Positions 36,201 through 49,604 of a stretch of 64,000 nucleotides of DNA are shown here, one piece after another. This DNA is from Selaginella moellendorffii (Eukaryota; Streptophyta; Lycopodiopsida; Selaginellales; Selaginellaceae), in assembly GCF_000143415.4 (NCBI RefSeq), contig NW_003314295.1, forward strand, positions 933,038-997,037, given 5' to 3'. The notes below the pieces were generated by a model. That model was not told the origin of the DNA and ran no database searches. It worked only from the letters and a program-made list of their open reading frames with translations. The position numbers were made by a program, and so were the translations under genes. How positions within the stretch are numbered: position 1 is the stretch's first letter; the number at the start of each line of letters is the position of its first letter.

Positions 36201-37737
36201 AGCTTGCAAATGGAGAGACCTTAACAAACTAAGGAATAAAGTTCCTTGAACGTTCCCCTAGGTAGATAAGTACCTAGACATCCAAGTGTAAATGGTTTAT
36301 AGAGCGCGCGAAATTAGAGTGGCGCAGCAGAAGCGTGGTCTTGAAGCTTGCAAAGACGCGAGGCTATCAAGATCAAGGAAGTAGTTCCCGAGTGTTCAAA
36401 GAGAGGGCTTTAAACGAAAGTCGATGGTTAAGGACTTTCATGCTTATACATGAACCATGTTACAATGGTCGGATGACTTGCTAAGTGAGATTGGCAAGTC
36501 AGGGGAACAAATACCCCAGTTGAAGGAGCCAACTTCAAAGGGGTGGCCCATGGGGCCAAGCATAGAGGAGTCCATGCATGATCACAGACTGGTCAAGTGA
36601 GAAAACTTGGTAGTGCAGAGGAACTAGGTTCCTAAGCGGTGATCTATAGCACGCTTTAAATATAAGTTGGTGCACCGGCGTGGGGAGTCACGCCAGGCAT
36701 CCTGGGTGATGCCGTCCGTAGATGCATATACGGAGGTTGGGTTCGAGTCCCGACCCTCTAGTGCTTGGGTTCGAGTCCCAACTCACTAGGGCATGGTGAT
36801 GGTTTGGAATATGAGGACACTCATATTTCGGTGGTCATGGACTCTCAGTGGGGAGACTAGTTTGGGCATACCGCTAAGTGAGGGATGCCTCGGAGTCGTG
36901 ATGCACAGTTAGATTGCTTAGTGTGAAAGCTCGGCATATCTAACTTGAACGCTTTGGTGCAAGTGATACCAAGGTCGTGGTGAATGAGACGGGGACACCT
37001 AGTCTCAATTGTTATGGACCCTTGGCCGAAAGGGCTGGCTTGGGTGCACCGCCAAGTGTGGGGGATGCCCCCAGGGTCATGGTGAACAACTTAAAAGTCT
37101 GGAAGACCTAGTATGTATTGGCAAACTTGTTAAGGTGCTAAAGTTAGATCACTAGGTGATCTTATGGCTAAAACAAGGACAAGGTCCTTGTGAGGTTAAG
37201 GGATAAAGTTCCAAGTTCAAAGTGTTGATTGGAACCATTGATGATGGTATGGCTTGGTCAAGGTGACCAAGTGGGAGGAACACCTAAGGGAAATGAGCTG
37301 TCAATGCGATGGCATAATAAGTCCGAGGAAAGTAGTCTCTATAAGAGATTCATCGGAGGGTCTCAAAGTTGGGCCATAATAGAGCCCATAGCAGAAAATG
37401 CTAAGGAGGTGTACTAGGGGTAAACACCCTTTGGACTTGGCAAAGCAAAGTCTTTGCTATGGAATTGAAAGAATACCTCGAGAATGGAGGTGACGATCCT
37501 GTGTTGCGTGATGCAACAATCAAGGATAGGAGCAAAAGACTAGTGGCTAAGAAAAGGGCCATGGGAATCATGGGATAGAAGCCAAATGGCAAAGTTAGTC
37601 CAAGAATACTAATGTGTTGGAAGCTAACGGATTATTGAAAAGCAATATGTTTAAAAGGATAAGTTCTTAATTGCTCCGATTTGGCAAAGGGGGAAAGGCT
37701 CTAAAAAGGGACCCAAAAGGACCAACACATGACACGT

Positions 37738-38640
37738 GGAAGTGTCCGAGATGGACCTGAGATGGACCCGAGATGGAGTCCAAAGTAGAGTCCGAGAAGG
37801 ACCCCGAGATGGAGTCCGAGATGGAGTCCGAGATGGACCCGAGATGGACTCGAGATGGAGTCCGAGATGGACCCGAGGTGGAGTCCGAGATGGACCCGAG
37901 ATGGAGTCCGAGATGGACCCGAAATGGACCCGAGATGGAGTCCGAGATGGACCCGAGGTGGAGTCCGAGATGGACCCCAGATGGAGTCCGAGATGGACCC
38001 GAGATGGACCCGAGATAGAGTCCGAGATGGACCCGAGGTGGAGTCCAAGATGGACCCGAGATGGAGTCTGAGATGGAGTCTGAGATGGACCCGAGATGGA
38101 GTCCGAGATGGAGTCTGAGATGGACCCGAGATGGAGTCCGAAGTCAAGACCGAGGCCGAGACCGAGATCAGGATCGAGACCGAGACCAAGACAGAGGCCG
38201 AGGCCGAGACCGAGGCCGAGTTCGAGTCCGAGTTCGAGTCCGAGTCCGAGTCTGAGTCTGAGTCTGAGTTCGAGTTTGAGTATGAGAGGGAGTCTAAGAT
38301 GGACCTGAGATGGACCCGAGGTGGAGTCCGAGATGGACCTAAGATGGAGTCTGAGATGGACCCAAGATGGACCCGAGATGGAGTCCGAGATGGACCCGAG
38401 GTGGAGTCCGAGATGGACCCGAGATGGAGTCCAAGATGGAGTTTGAGATAGACCCGAGATGGAGTCCGAGATGGACCCGAGATGGAGTCCGAGATGGACC
38501 TGAGATGGAGTCCGAAGTCAAGACCAAGACCGAGACCGAGATTGAGACCGAGACCGAGGCCGAGTCCGAGTCCGAGTCCGAGTTCGAGTTCGAGTCCGAG
38601 TCCGAGTCCGAGTCCGAGTCCGAGTCCGAGTTCGAGTGAG
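37738..38640 (+). repeat. expanded minisatellite in the 3' LTR
   Basis: Same unit types as the 5' LTR copy but about 900 bases long instead of 500, with the unit block and the hexamer block each present twice (the series restarts near 38292). The two LTRs of one element therefore differ mainly by array length. Confidence 0.92.
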
Positions 38641-39882
38641 TTCCAAAAGTATAGTAGGGGGGAGGACTGCAGTGGAGCCAGTTTGGCCAGGAAAGGCTAG
38701 TTTGGCCCAGGAAGGCCGGACCCAGTGTTGGGTGATGAGCTACCCATTGGGAAGTCCAAGACTAGAGTGAACACAGACTGACAAGCGGGGTAGCTTGGTG
38801 AAGTGTTCAAGAGCCGGCTCTAGTTCCCCCGGGAGATCGACTGGCCGATGCTCCCAGTCCAAGTGTGGGTGGCACTACCTACTTGGATACCTGGTGTGGC
38901 TCAACGGAACCTCACTCTAAGCCCATGGCTAGAGCACCTAAAGGCAGAAGGCAAGGAGAGTACCCACGAGGCCCGCGTAGGGCCACGGTGTGCCGAAATG
39001 TTGCCCCAAAGTCCCAAACTGTGGAAAGGAAGAGGAGTAGCCCTCTAGTGTGGTGACAAGGGACACAGTCACACAGTGAGGAAGTCCCAAAGGACTGTTG
39101 GACTTAGTGGTCGGGCTTGTGGGCCTTGATCCAATGGCATTTTTAGTGAACACGACCATGGACAGAAAGGGACTTGGTGGGGACTGAAAAGGAGACATTG
39201 GGGAAGGCTATTCCCCATGTTTGCAGGCATCCTGAGGATGCTATGGAGTGGATCTGGGGTAGCCACTCATGGATGGATAGCCTAGTCTTTGAGAGACGGG
39301 ATTGTAATGCAGGTGGTGTTGGACCACCGATGTGACCAAGGTGGATGGGCATGACCTAGCGTAACGGGCTGGTATGTCAGTGGTACCTTGGGGTGTTGGT
39401 CATGGGATCGGACACGTGGAGCACTTGGACCAAGTGCACAGGTTGAGTGGCGTGGATGCCATTCGCAGGGCTAGCAAACCCCAAGTTCTGAATGGGACTT
39501 ATGGAGGTTGCGAATGAGACTCCTCCAAGTGGTCGGAGGTGCGGTTAAGTGACTAAAGTAGAATGGAAAAATTAGTCGCTTACACTCAGACTCTATCTTA
39601 AGTTCATCTCAGACTCCATCTTAGGTCCATCTCAGACTCCATCTCAACACTTCCACGTGTCATGTGTTGGTCCTCTTGTGTCCTTCTTCTAGAGACTCAC
39701 TTATTGCTTGCTTTGAGATCGTTCTTCAAGCCCTTCATTAAGAGTTCCACTCCCGCTCTTGACTTTTCAAGTAAGAGCTTTTATTCTAAACATGTTATGC
39801 TTGTTTAGCTTTCGCTTTAGCGACTACCACATGGCCCTTTTGATTCCACTTTGAGGCTTATGAATTTGTGTCTCATATTGTG

Positions 39883-42234
39883 TATGAACACTATGGTGCA
39901 ATGTTAACCAATAGTTGATATAAGAAATGACTAGTATGGTTTTGGCAAAAACTTATACACAAGTGGGATGTGTTGTGAGGATAAACTCATAAAGCCGATG
40001 GTGTGGAGACACCAAATGTCTCAAGGGATGATACCATAAGGACAAGTTGGTTGATTCATAAGAACCTCTTGCCAAAGGAACCCTGATGAAAATGGGATTG
40101 ATATATTCTATACTGGTAGGTATGGGATTCATGTGTTTATACCGAATATGGATGGAGGTGTGGAAGCACTGACAATAAGTTATAAAACATGATAATTATA
40201 AAGCAACTAAGAAAAGGGTTGGAGTAAATGGCTGGAATAGTGAGAGTTAACTTTTAACACTTTTTATTGGGATAAGAAGAAGGTTAGTTATGTCTCTTAA
40301 GGGATAATGTGTTTATGTTGAGATATAGTGTCATAATAGGAAATGTTCATTGTCTAGAAAGTTTATCATTGTAAACTATAAGCACTTTAAAACACTAAAG
40401 AGGTGGTGCTTGGGTATTATAAGGTTATTAGATAAGGCCCAAAGGACTAAATCTTTAGAGAATAATGGATAGAAGGTGTTATTTAATATTTAAAGTTGAT
40501 AAAAGCTAGAGATACATAAGTCTGATTATCCAATTACTAGATAAAACCAAAAGGATTTTGACATGGCTAGCAATGGGCATACTGAGACCCATAAATAGCA
40601 ATATTAATCATGGCGTGTGGAATTACAAGTTGAGTATATCCAAATTGAGGAACCACTCCCTAGGCCATTGAGTAAATTCATCCCTCAAAATAATTGCTAA
40701 TGCATGGTGCAAAGTGCAAAATTACCTTCATAACATGGAAGAGAATAATAGAAGGGAACCTATAAAGCCAAAAATAAATAATAAAGGGATAAAATCAAAC
40801 CATAGGAATCAAAGGGTATAGCCTAGGGTGATTATAAAAGTTAAGAGTAGAGAATCAAATGGAAGCTCAACATATTTAATTTAAACACTTTAGTGCAAGT
40901 GGCACCAAGGACGTGGTGAATAAGATGGGGATATCTAAACTCGATTGCTATAGACCCTTAGCCAAGGTCTTTTCCGTCTATATTTGAACTTTTATGGATT
41001 ATTTCTCAAATCATTCTCTTTTGTTGCTTATAATATTCCTCCATTGATTCAAGTGGAGTTTATTAAGCATTGTTATATATAATTGGATAACAACAATATT
41101 AAAACTTTGATCATCATCTTGTAAGTGTATAATTTTTCCATTTAAATGGAAAGGTATTTGGTGGGGATTGAAGAAGGGATATTAAAGAAGAGTGTTCCTT
41201 ATGTCTCTAGGCATCATAATAATGCTAAAGGGCTAGCTTGAGCACACTACCAAGTGTGGGGGATGCCTTTAGTGTCATGGTTAGCAACTTAAAGGTTTGA
41301 TAAACTTAATACCTATTGGTAGACATGTTAATATGTCAATATGAAATCATTAAATGATCCTATGGCTAAATAATGATAATCCCCTTGTTAAATTAAGGAA
41401 TAAGTTTTCTAGTTCAAAGTGTTAATTTGAATTGTTGATAATATAATACAATAGTATTGTGAGTTAAGGAAAATTAATCTCTAAAGAAGAACTCAAAGGA
41501 GGGTCATAAGTTTGGGCCAAGGATAGAACCCACAACAGAAAATGTTAAGAAAACTTACTAGGGGTGAACACCTTATGAACTTAACAAAACAAAGCCTTTG
41601 CTATGGAGCCAAAAAGATATCTCAAGGATGGAGATAGTGATTCTATGTTGCTTGGAACAATAATTAAAGGACAAGAGTGAAAGAATAATGGCCGAAAATG
41701 AACTTTGGAAATTGTTGGAAGGAATCTACATGATAAATTAGGCAATGAATAACCAGGTGGTGGATGTTAATAGATTGTGGAAAAAGAAATATGTTTCTAA
41801 GGATGGGATTCTCAAATGCTCCAATTTAAAGAAGATGAAAGCTTGTATAACATGTGCAATGAAAAGTGTTGGAGACACTTAGGAAATTAACTTGAAAAGT
41901 CAATATTAAAGTTCTAAAGTATGATAATTATGTTGATAAAGGCTAAGACTACTCTAGAATAAATAATAAGATTGAGATAAAGAAGGTGTCTTTGATGAGT
42001 TTAGCAAACACTAAATAAACAAAGGGAAAAGAGCACCATATATGATCTAATGAAATTCTAAGTTGGAGAGACTATGCTTCTGAAAGGATGGGCAAGGCAT
42101 GGTGAGATTTTAATGTTGAACCATTGATGAATATTGTGGTGCCAAAGACAAAGATGGTAATCCATGATGGGTTACTTTATAAAATGGTTTATCATTCGAT
42201 AAGGACAACTAATTTCATCTATGGGTGGTGGAGT
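39883..42234 (+). mobile_element. internal region of the oldest LTR element, right part
   Basis: Continues the sequence broken at 30907 (GAACACTATGGTGCAATGTTA matches GAACTCTATGGTACAGTGCTA at 35140). It runs to the next LTR at 42235. AT-rich and decayed; no coding frame recognised. It includes about 370 bases next to the LTR that are missing from the younger element. Confidence 0.7.
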
Positions 42235-42710
42235 TGTGAGACAAGACCAAAAACCCTAACTTGAAAAGTCAAGGGGAATGGAACTCCCAACAAAGTGGTT
42301 GAAGATTGAGTATGAAACAATTAATGAATGATTCTTTAAAATGGGACACAAGAAGGACTAGTGTTATGACGTGTCGAAGTGTTAGGACAAAGTCTAAGAA
42401 GAAGTCTGAAATGGAGTCCAAGATGGATTTGAGATGGAGCATCGGGTCTAAGACCAAATCTAAGTTTGAGTCCATGTCCAAGTCTGAGTCTAAATCTGAG
42501 ACAGAGTTTGAATACTAATACAGGTCATGGGGTGAATGTCCCCGGGGGGAGGAGGGAGGATGTAAGGGGTTTCAAAAGTATAGTAGAGAGAGTGTGAGGG
42601 TTGGACTCTAGTGGAACTAGTTTGGCCACAAAAGGCCAATATGACCCAGGAAGGCTACAACCACATGCTAGGTGATGATATATAATCATCAAGGAATCCA
42701 AGGATGGATG
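42235..42710 (+). mobile_element. second LTR of the oldest element, left piece
   Basis: Begins TGTGAGACAAGACC and follows the family consensus, with a few degenerate minisatellite units at 42400-42510. It stops near CCAAGGATGG; the consensus resumes at about 61078 with ATGGGAGTGAATACAAACC. The 18 kb between is inserted sequence, with a possible short duplication GATGG at both edges. Confidence 0.7.
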
Positions 42711-45700
42711 TTAGATATACCATTTTGCATGAACTTGCGCTTGAGCTCATGAGTGAGGCAAATTAGCAACTCAAGGTTACACTTTGAATTGGTAGGATTG
42801 ATGTTAGCCTATCAAGGGTTCCATGAGTTGTTCCATGTATCGTAGGTAAAAATAAAAGAGAGTTATCAAGGATGAAAAATCAAACATGTAAATTATTTTC
42901 TCTTTTTGGAAAGATGATTTGCAATGAAGTGTTAACTCATTGTTTGTACTTACGTTATACAATCAAGAGTCACTACTTTGATGTATGTTGGAAATGGTGG
43001 TTTTACAAGTGGTGAGTTGTGGGATAGAAAATAGTGGAACACTAAACTATTTTGTTTGGGCTTGTTATTGGAAGACTTGGGTTACAATACTTAATTCTTC
43101 TCTTGGGAACCTTGATATTGCTCTTTGAATAACTTGGTGTTGGATTAGTGTTGGGTTTTGGTCGGAAAAAGAGTGGCATAAGCTTATTTATGTTGTGAAC
43201 AAAAGTTAGTGGTGTTGGGTGTTGTAAATCTCTATTGGTGGGGTGTGGCATTTATGTTGCATTTTGTCGCATCAAGTTGGCATTTGATATTTACATAAAC
43301 CTTTGTAATAATGATATTATAGCGCACCTGAATTTGGAGCTGAACTCCAAGCCCGTTGCATTACGAAACAAGGGTCCAATACAATCCCATGAGCACCAGC
43401 TCCCCATATCTAGCACTTGCACAAAATGATGTCAGACGGAGTCTGGCACAATTTTGGCATACCGGTGGCCTAACGCGAGGAGGAGGGTACTCCACCAACT
43501 AGAGCAGCGTGGAGCTTGGGCTTAGACCCAAGCTGGACGCAGAACAAGGAGCGACATAGCCCAGTGGGAGCCAAACTAATGTCTCAAGTGGTCGGACATG
43601 CATTCCAACCACTATCCCTACTATACATTTGGACCCCCCCCCCCCCCCCCCCCCGCCTTGAGGAATACACACTTTGGGCTTTCACCCAAAGCCACCCTTA
43701 GTACCAGGAGTTAGTATCTAGGACAAACTCGAAACTTACTAAATATAGAATGGCCTTAGATTGCGAATTTGGACATGGGACGAACACCATTGTGTTCAAG
43801 CCGACTTCTACATTCCGTAGATATGCCAAATGAGCGAATCTAGACACTTTCCATAAATAGCATTTGGGACCGAAATGAAACTAACACAAAAGGCGTGATA
43901 GCGAAGGTATTTGGCAGACACGGTAAGCTATCATCCAGCGATATTGAGGGACTAATCTCAATACGCGAGGGTTCTTGCCAAGCCAGTGCAAGACAGAGCA
44001 AAAGAGAACTAAAAGTCAGGCCGAGAATGCTCAACTAGAAACACATAAAAGTTCCTATCTTATGTCCATCTGGCTAAGTACAGATGCTAAGCCTAGTTTA
44101 CTAACACTTGGACAAGAGGGGCCAATGATGGGAACCAGTAGTACTGACCTCCTACCGTCATGGCAGTAAAGAAAGAGTGTCCGTAAGGATTGGCCGACAA
44201 GTATCTTTCAATACCCGAAGTCACATTTGCGACAGATATGAATGTTACTTGTGGTGTTTCTCAATTGATGATTAAGTCATTGTGATTTTTATATTATATC
44301 CATGAGATCATGAACAAGTTGCTTGGTCAAATGATGATCAACCCCAAAGTCGTTGATGGAGAAGCTAATTTACTTACAAGAAGTAACATTAAAGTAGCTT
44401 TGACTTGGTTTTCGATGGTGATCCATTATACTAAACTTAAGTGGGTACTTTAGTTCCTTGGTTCTTAAGAGGTTGCTCATTAAAGTGTTTGAAAGTTTGT
44501 ATTCCTAGGCTGAGAGTCATTCTTTCTCTAGGATAGAAAAATTTCCACAAATTTTCTTAGGCTTTTCTAATGGCTGATCTATTAATTATTTTGCTCAAAA
44601 CCATTTCATTTTTGTAAGCCAATACAAACTAGTGAAAGGGTAGGAGTTAGCTTTGGTTAAATTAGGCTTTATTATGTAATTTGCATGATGCAATCCAAAA
44701 AAGATGTTGATTTTTGGGGCTAAGGCAATTGAGTTGACTAAAGTCTGGAGTTGGTATAGAAAAGTGGCCATTGTGGTTTTCTAGAAAGGCGACCCTTATG
44801 CCTTTTTTTTATAGCATTGTGCTTGGTGGCAAGTTGCACCTTGCATACTATTAAACTCTATGAGAGTAGTGAGCTCTCATTGATCTTAACTTGATTTTGG
44901 TAGCTTTTTGCTTTGGCTGAGGATAGTGATATCCAACTCATTTATTTGAGGTTGAGATATTAGTACCCATTATATAGCTTTATCTATGAGAAGGTTGTCT
45001 ATCAATATGAGTCCATCTTGTGGTTTTCACTTTAGTTTCAACTAAGTGTTGGTCATGTATAGTTAGCCTCTTTAAGACATGCTCAGAGTTGTTAGTTAAA
45101 TATATGAGTGAGTTTATTATGGTTGAGTTGGATTCGAGTGGTTATTTAGTCTGTGTTTGTTCATATTCCTATATCTTGTACCTAGGGTATTACCTTTATG
45201 ATACACAAATATATGACTCGATAACTTGAGTTTATGTTTGGGTCTTGTGAAAGGCAAGTTGAAGAGTGATTATTAGTTGCTTCTCAACTAATGATTGCTT
45301 GTAAATTTTGTCGAAGATTGTTAACACTTGCCTTGCTCAATGAAAAATTATCAGTGATAGATTTGCTTTACCAGATGATGTTGTAGAGAATTGTATCATT
45401 TGACTTACATGGTTTTTCCATATTGGCATGTCAATTCTACCTCTTGCAATATCATTTATTTGCATTTAGTCTGTGGTGTTGAATTTCATTAAGTCTTGGA
45501 TGTGGTGAATCATTCCTTGATGATGTGTTATCTATAACTGAGTATTGTTAAAGGTTTAGTCTCAAATATTGAGTAAAATATCTTTGACATTGGTTGGCTT
45601 GATTGTTAAAGAGTTTTTGAGTGGTGATTCACTCTTACTTTTTATTAGCTTTATTTATGTGTTGATGGCATTGAAGTGATGCCTTGTCATTAACGTTGTT

Positions 45701-47714
45701 AATGTTGAGATTCAAGTGAAATGAGATTGTCTTTCCATATGATTGATATTGAGTTTCATTAGTCTTAATGGAAATAGTGTTAATAATTTGGCTATAAATT
45801 TGTGTTATTACCATTTCTGCATTTGCTAATTAGCAAATGTATTGACATTTAAATGAACTGAGTGGTAGGTTAAATTAGTTGTGTTCTAGACGAGATTGTT
45901 TAATAGCGGTTAAGTTTTAACTTTCCTTGAAAAGTTATTTAGTCATGGATTATGCTAGCTTTACAAGAGGAAGAGTTAGTGATTGATATTGGAATGTTTA
46001 AATCTTTATTGGATTTGAGTTAGGATATATCGATCATTGATAAAAAAATTTGTGCTTGTTATCAAGTGAGTTACATCTTGCTATAAAAGATGGATTCATA
46101 AATGATCATTTGGTGATCACTTGTTGAGCATAGCTTTATTGTGTTTGGCTTTTGGATTAATGTAAAAATGCTCTTTATTAACTTTAGTATTATGAAGTAG
46201 CCAAGACTTGCCTAACAATGATTAGAAGTTTCACATAAACTAACTTCAATGCTAAAGAAGAAATCATAATATCCTCTCAATAAATCCAAAAATCGTAAAT
46301 CAATGAGACAGAGGTTATACCATTGTCAATTTCAATAATAAATTTCTTCAAGCTTTTGGTTCTTTGAGTTTTCATGTTCATTATTCCATTTGCTAAGAGT
46401 TTTTGGAGATTATATTTTGGCTTATTAGCTTCAATGTTGAAATTAGTATTTGCATATGGTTGGTAATGATTGACTATCATTTAGAATAGTTAATTATCCT
46501 TGTCAAAAGTTTTGTTTGATTATTGTTTATATGGAATGATTTATCATTCTTTGGGATGGTGGATTCTTTCTTCAATGATGATTCTACATCTGTTTATTAG
46601 TAGGATGATTAATGATCTTTTATGATACTTAGTTGTTCTCTTTGATAGTTTATAGCTTTTCATATTGCTACATATTATTTGTCATTTGCTCTGGATTGGT
46701 TTCTTAGGTTTGAAATATCAATAGGATGTTATTGCTATGCTTAAAATACTTGAGTCCCTTAGTATGGTTGACTGGGATCTATTCAAATTAGCTAATGCAA
46801 TAGTTGGCATGAACGTTATGTTTATTGGTCTTGCAGCATTCATTCTGTTTTGATGATTGTTATTCAAGCTAGTTCTAATAAATTTGGATGTTATTTCCTT
46901 TGGGTAATACATTTGCAAGCATTTTACTTACTAATCGATGATACTTTATATTCTTTGAGTTATTTTATGTAAGTTGTTTGGCATGCTATTTGCAATCTTT
47001 GATAATTAAGTTTTTTATTGAGTTTTCTTGATGATACATTGGATATTAAATTTTTGTTAGATAGTGAATCCTATATTTTCCAATTATGATGATCTTGGTG
47101 GTTCATATACTAATAATGGTTTATCGGATGATAACTTACTTGGAATACTTTTGCATTCTAATCTAAGATTTATTCATTGATATTAAGTCTCTCAGATATC
47201 ATTGTCTCTGACTTTAATATTATCCATCTCTTGATCTTTGAGTTGGGCCAATATAGGCAAATTGACTTTGCACTTCATGTCCATAATGAAATATTTAGTC
47301 ATAGGGTAGCTATGTCAAATTGGTCATATCACCCACCTCTCTCTCGATTTATAGTAGTCTATCTAAACCTTACCTATAGGTTTGGTTTATTTACTCATGA
47401 GGGTTAGGGCCTTTAGCTTCTCTCTCTATGTCCCTGTGAGCAGGGGCATATCACACATTTGTAAGTTGGGTGACACCCAGAGCAGTAGGGGTGGCTAACT
47501 CTGTTGGTCATTTCCTTGTCAGCGATGGCCAAAAGGTGTTTGAGTTGGTAGTGCATTTGCGTTAAAAAAATAAGTTGCATCTTGACTTATTTAAATTGAT
47601 GCATTTTTTACAAAGTGTGAATACTATGAATTTTTTTGGAGTTGTTTTCTTGATGGTGTTCTAGACTAAAGTATACATTGACAAGGACGTCGATCTTCCT
47701 TAATGGGGGGAGAG
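42711..47714 (+). mobile_element. AT-rich retroelement body without readable genes
   Basis: About 5 kb, very AT-rich, with no ORF above about 76 codons that makes sense. It ends in a polypurine tract (TAATGGGGGGAGAG, 47701-47714) directly before an LTR, which suggests the 3' part of an LTR retrotransposon on the plus strand. I did not find its 5' LTR. A reversed solo LTR sits inside (43318-44234). Confidence 0.5.
43318..44234 (-). mobile_element. reversed solo LTR of a second family
   Basis: 917 bases; on the minus strand it begins TGTCGCAAATGTGACTTCGG and ends GGTGCGCTATA. The 5-base duplication GATAT flanks it (43313-43317 and 44235-44239). It matches, in reverse, the LTR at 47715-48340 plus 60690-61056, and it shows the empty site of the large DNA transposon near 43585-43600. 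It contains a run of 21 C near 43634-43654. Confidence 0.85.
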
Positions 47715-48696
47715 TATCATAAATATAACTTTGGGTATTGAAAGTTACTTATTGATTAGTCATTTCAGATATTCTTTCTTTACTACCACGACAGCAAGAG
47801 GCCGGTATTGTTGGTTCCCTTTTCATCCCCTTTTATTCAAGTGTTAGTAAACTTTACTTAGCTAGATAGACATAAAGTAGGAACTTATATGTGTTTTTTG
47901 CTAAGTATACTCAGCCTAGCTTTTAATTTTCTTTTGCTCTATCTTGCATTGCCTTAATAAGAACCCTTGCGTATTAAGATTAGTCCCTCAATATTGCCAA
48001 ATGATTGTTTGCCAAACACCCTTGCTATCATGCACCTTGTGTTAGTTCCATTCAGTCCAAATTGCTATTTATAGAAAGTGTCTAGATTTGTTAATTTGGT
48101 ATATCTACAGAATCTAAAGATTGTCCTAAACACAATAGTGTTAGTCCCATGTCCAAATTTGCAATCTAATATCATTCCATATTTAGTAAGTTTTGAGTTA
48201 GTCCTAAAGACTGACTCCTGGTACTAAAAGTGGATAAGGGTGACAGCCCAAAGCATGCATTCTTCAAGGGGGAGGAAGGCTATGGGGGGTTCCAAATGTA
48301 TAGTAGGGATAATAAGTAGGCTAGGCATAGTTGACCAACCGGGGATGGTCCAAAGTTGAGTTGAGATTATGAGTTGAGCTCAATTCAACACAAGTCAACT
48401 CAAGTCAACATAGTCAATAAGAAATATTACAAAGGAGATCTACATTGAACAAATGAAGGTTCTAACAAACTTTAAAATATTAAAATACGTAAATATCTAA
48501 GTTAAAAGTTTCTATAAGATTGAATTGTTTAAAAAAGACAAAGTTCATGAGAACCTATCTTTTATAAAACTATATTATTTTATTATGACAACTGTTACAG
48601 CTGTCATATTTGATTTGACTACTTAATATTTTGAATACTTTTACAGCTGTAGATACTATTCCTTCATTCAAAAGATTTTTTAGGGTTTTTGAGAAG

Positions 48697-48945
48697 ATGG
48701 GAAGCAAAGAAAATACAAGATCTGTGAGTAAGAGTTGTAGTGCAAAAGAATGTGAGAATGTTAATTTTGTTTCACTACCACAATCTCCATATTACACTCC
48801 TGGTCCTTATTACTTATCTGGGAATGTGGAGACCACTATCACGATTGATAAAAATGCTCCTGTTACTTCTGAAACAACAGTCCAAAGCAAGAGAAATGAA
48901 GAAATGAATAGCACAGCGGAAAGCACCAAGAAATCTACTCCATAA
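48697..48945 (+). CDS. small ORF inside the transposon, unknown
   Basis: 82 residues from ATG at 48697, polar and Ser/Thr-rich, with a Tyr-Pro patch (SPYYTPGPYYLSGNV) and a basic C-terminal tail. It lies about 350 bases inside the left end of the element, before the zinc-finger gene on the same strand. I do not recognise it. It could be a first exon of a longer gene; an intact frame with no stops in otherwise decayed DNA is the only support. Confidence 0.35.
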   Translation: MGSKENTRSVSKSCSAKECENVNFVSLPQSPYYTPGPYYLSGNVETTITIDKNAPVTSETTVQSKRNEEMNSTAESTKKSTP

Positions 48946-49604
48946 AACTTTCCATGACATTTGTAATTTACATATTAATTCATATTAAAAACTCTATTTC
49001 TTGCCTATATCGCAATCCTCTCATATGATAAGACCAAGGTATATTTTGCAGTGAATCCTCATTAAAAGTTTTTGGGAATTGTTTGTAAATAATGATAAAA
49101 GAAATCAAAATCTTTCGAAAGACTCAAAAGTAATATCACATCAAAGAATCAACTTTATCTACATTTCCAAGATTAAAAGGCAATCTCACATGAGAGAATG
49201 GTAACGTGCCAACGTGCTCTACCACTATAATGTGGTCTATATTTCCTTTCAATTTATTTCCCTAGACATTTGGTATGTGTAGAAAAGAATATATGTGTAG
49301 CAAAGTAGGATTCATCATAATGATAGAGCATGTGTATACACGATAATCTAAAATTCTAGAAGCTCTTATGTTTACAAGAAAGTTATGATTATGAAGCCCC
49401 ATTTCCAAGACTGACATTTAAAGAATTTGAGTATTGTCAGTGTCATAATAAATAAACCTCATTTCTAAGAATCTGAGTATTGTCAGTGTCATAATAAATA
49501 AACCTCATTCCCAAGACTAAAACTTAGTATATAAACTATTTAGAAAAGTTATAGTCATTGTAGGTTTTTTGCTCTCCTTGAGCTCCTTAGAAGTTTATAT
49601 TGAA

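Larger units (their letters stand above)
32494..39584 (+). mobile_element. 7.1 kb non-autonomous LTR retrotransposon
   Basis: The 5' LTR is 32494-34209 (TGTGAGACAC...GTCGCTTACA). A primer-binding site TGGTATCGGAGC begins about four bases later, as expected for priming by initiator tRNA-Met. The 3' LTR is 37697-39584 and lacks its first ~190 bases. The whole is flanked by the 5-base duplication CTCAG (32489-32493, 39585-39589). The internal 3.5 kb shows no recognisable gag, protease, integrase or reverse transcriptase, so it is a large element moved by enzymes from elsewhere. The missing LTR start together with the missing end of the internal region looks like one deletion at a short AAGGCT homology. 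Confidence 0.87.
30908..39877 (-). mobile_element. reversed solo LTR, split by a later full-length element
   Basis: The two pieces 30908-32493 and 39590-39877 form one reversed LTR of the same family (reads TCTAAGTGACTAA... to ...GTGTCTCATA). It is flanked by the 5-base duplication TTGTG at 30903-30907 and 39878-39882. Sequence outside both ends continues the internal region of the oldest element. Everything between 32494 and 39589 is a later insertion plus its target duplication. Confidence 0.85.

Noticed and set aside
36640-36790. tRNA-like T-arm (GGTTCGAGTCC, twice)
   Set aside because: I could not fold an acceptor stem or anticodon arm around it; it lies in the body of a decayed retroelement and may be chance or a fragment of a tRNA-derived repeat.
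43626-43655. Run of 21 C
   Set aside because: Treated as a homopolymer inside an LTR; its length is likely a sequencing or slippage effect rather than a signal.
44236-47714. Possible reverse transcriptase or integrase genes
   Set aside because: No frame over about 76 codons and no motif such as YxDD or the integrase HHCC could be seen in any frame I checked.
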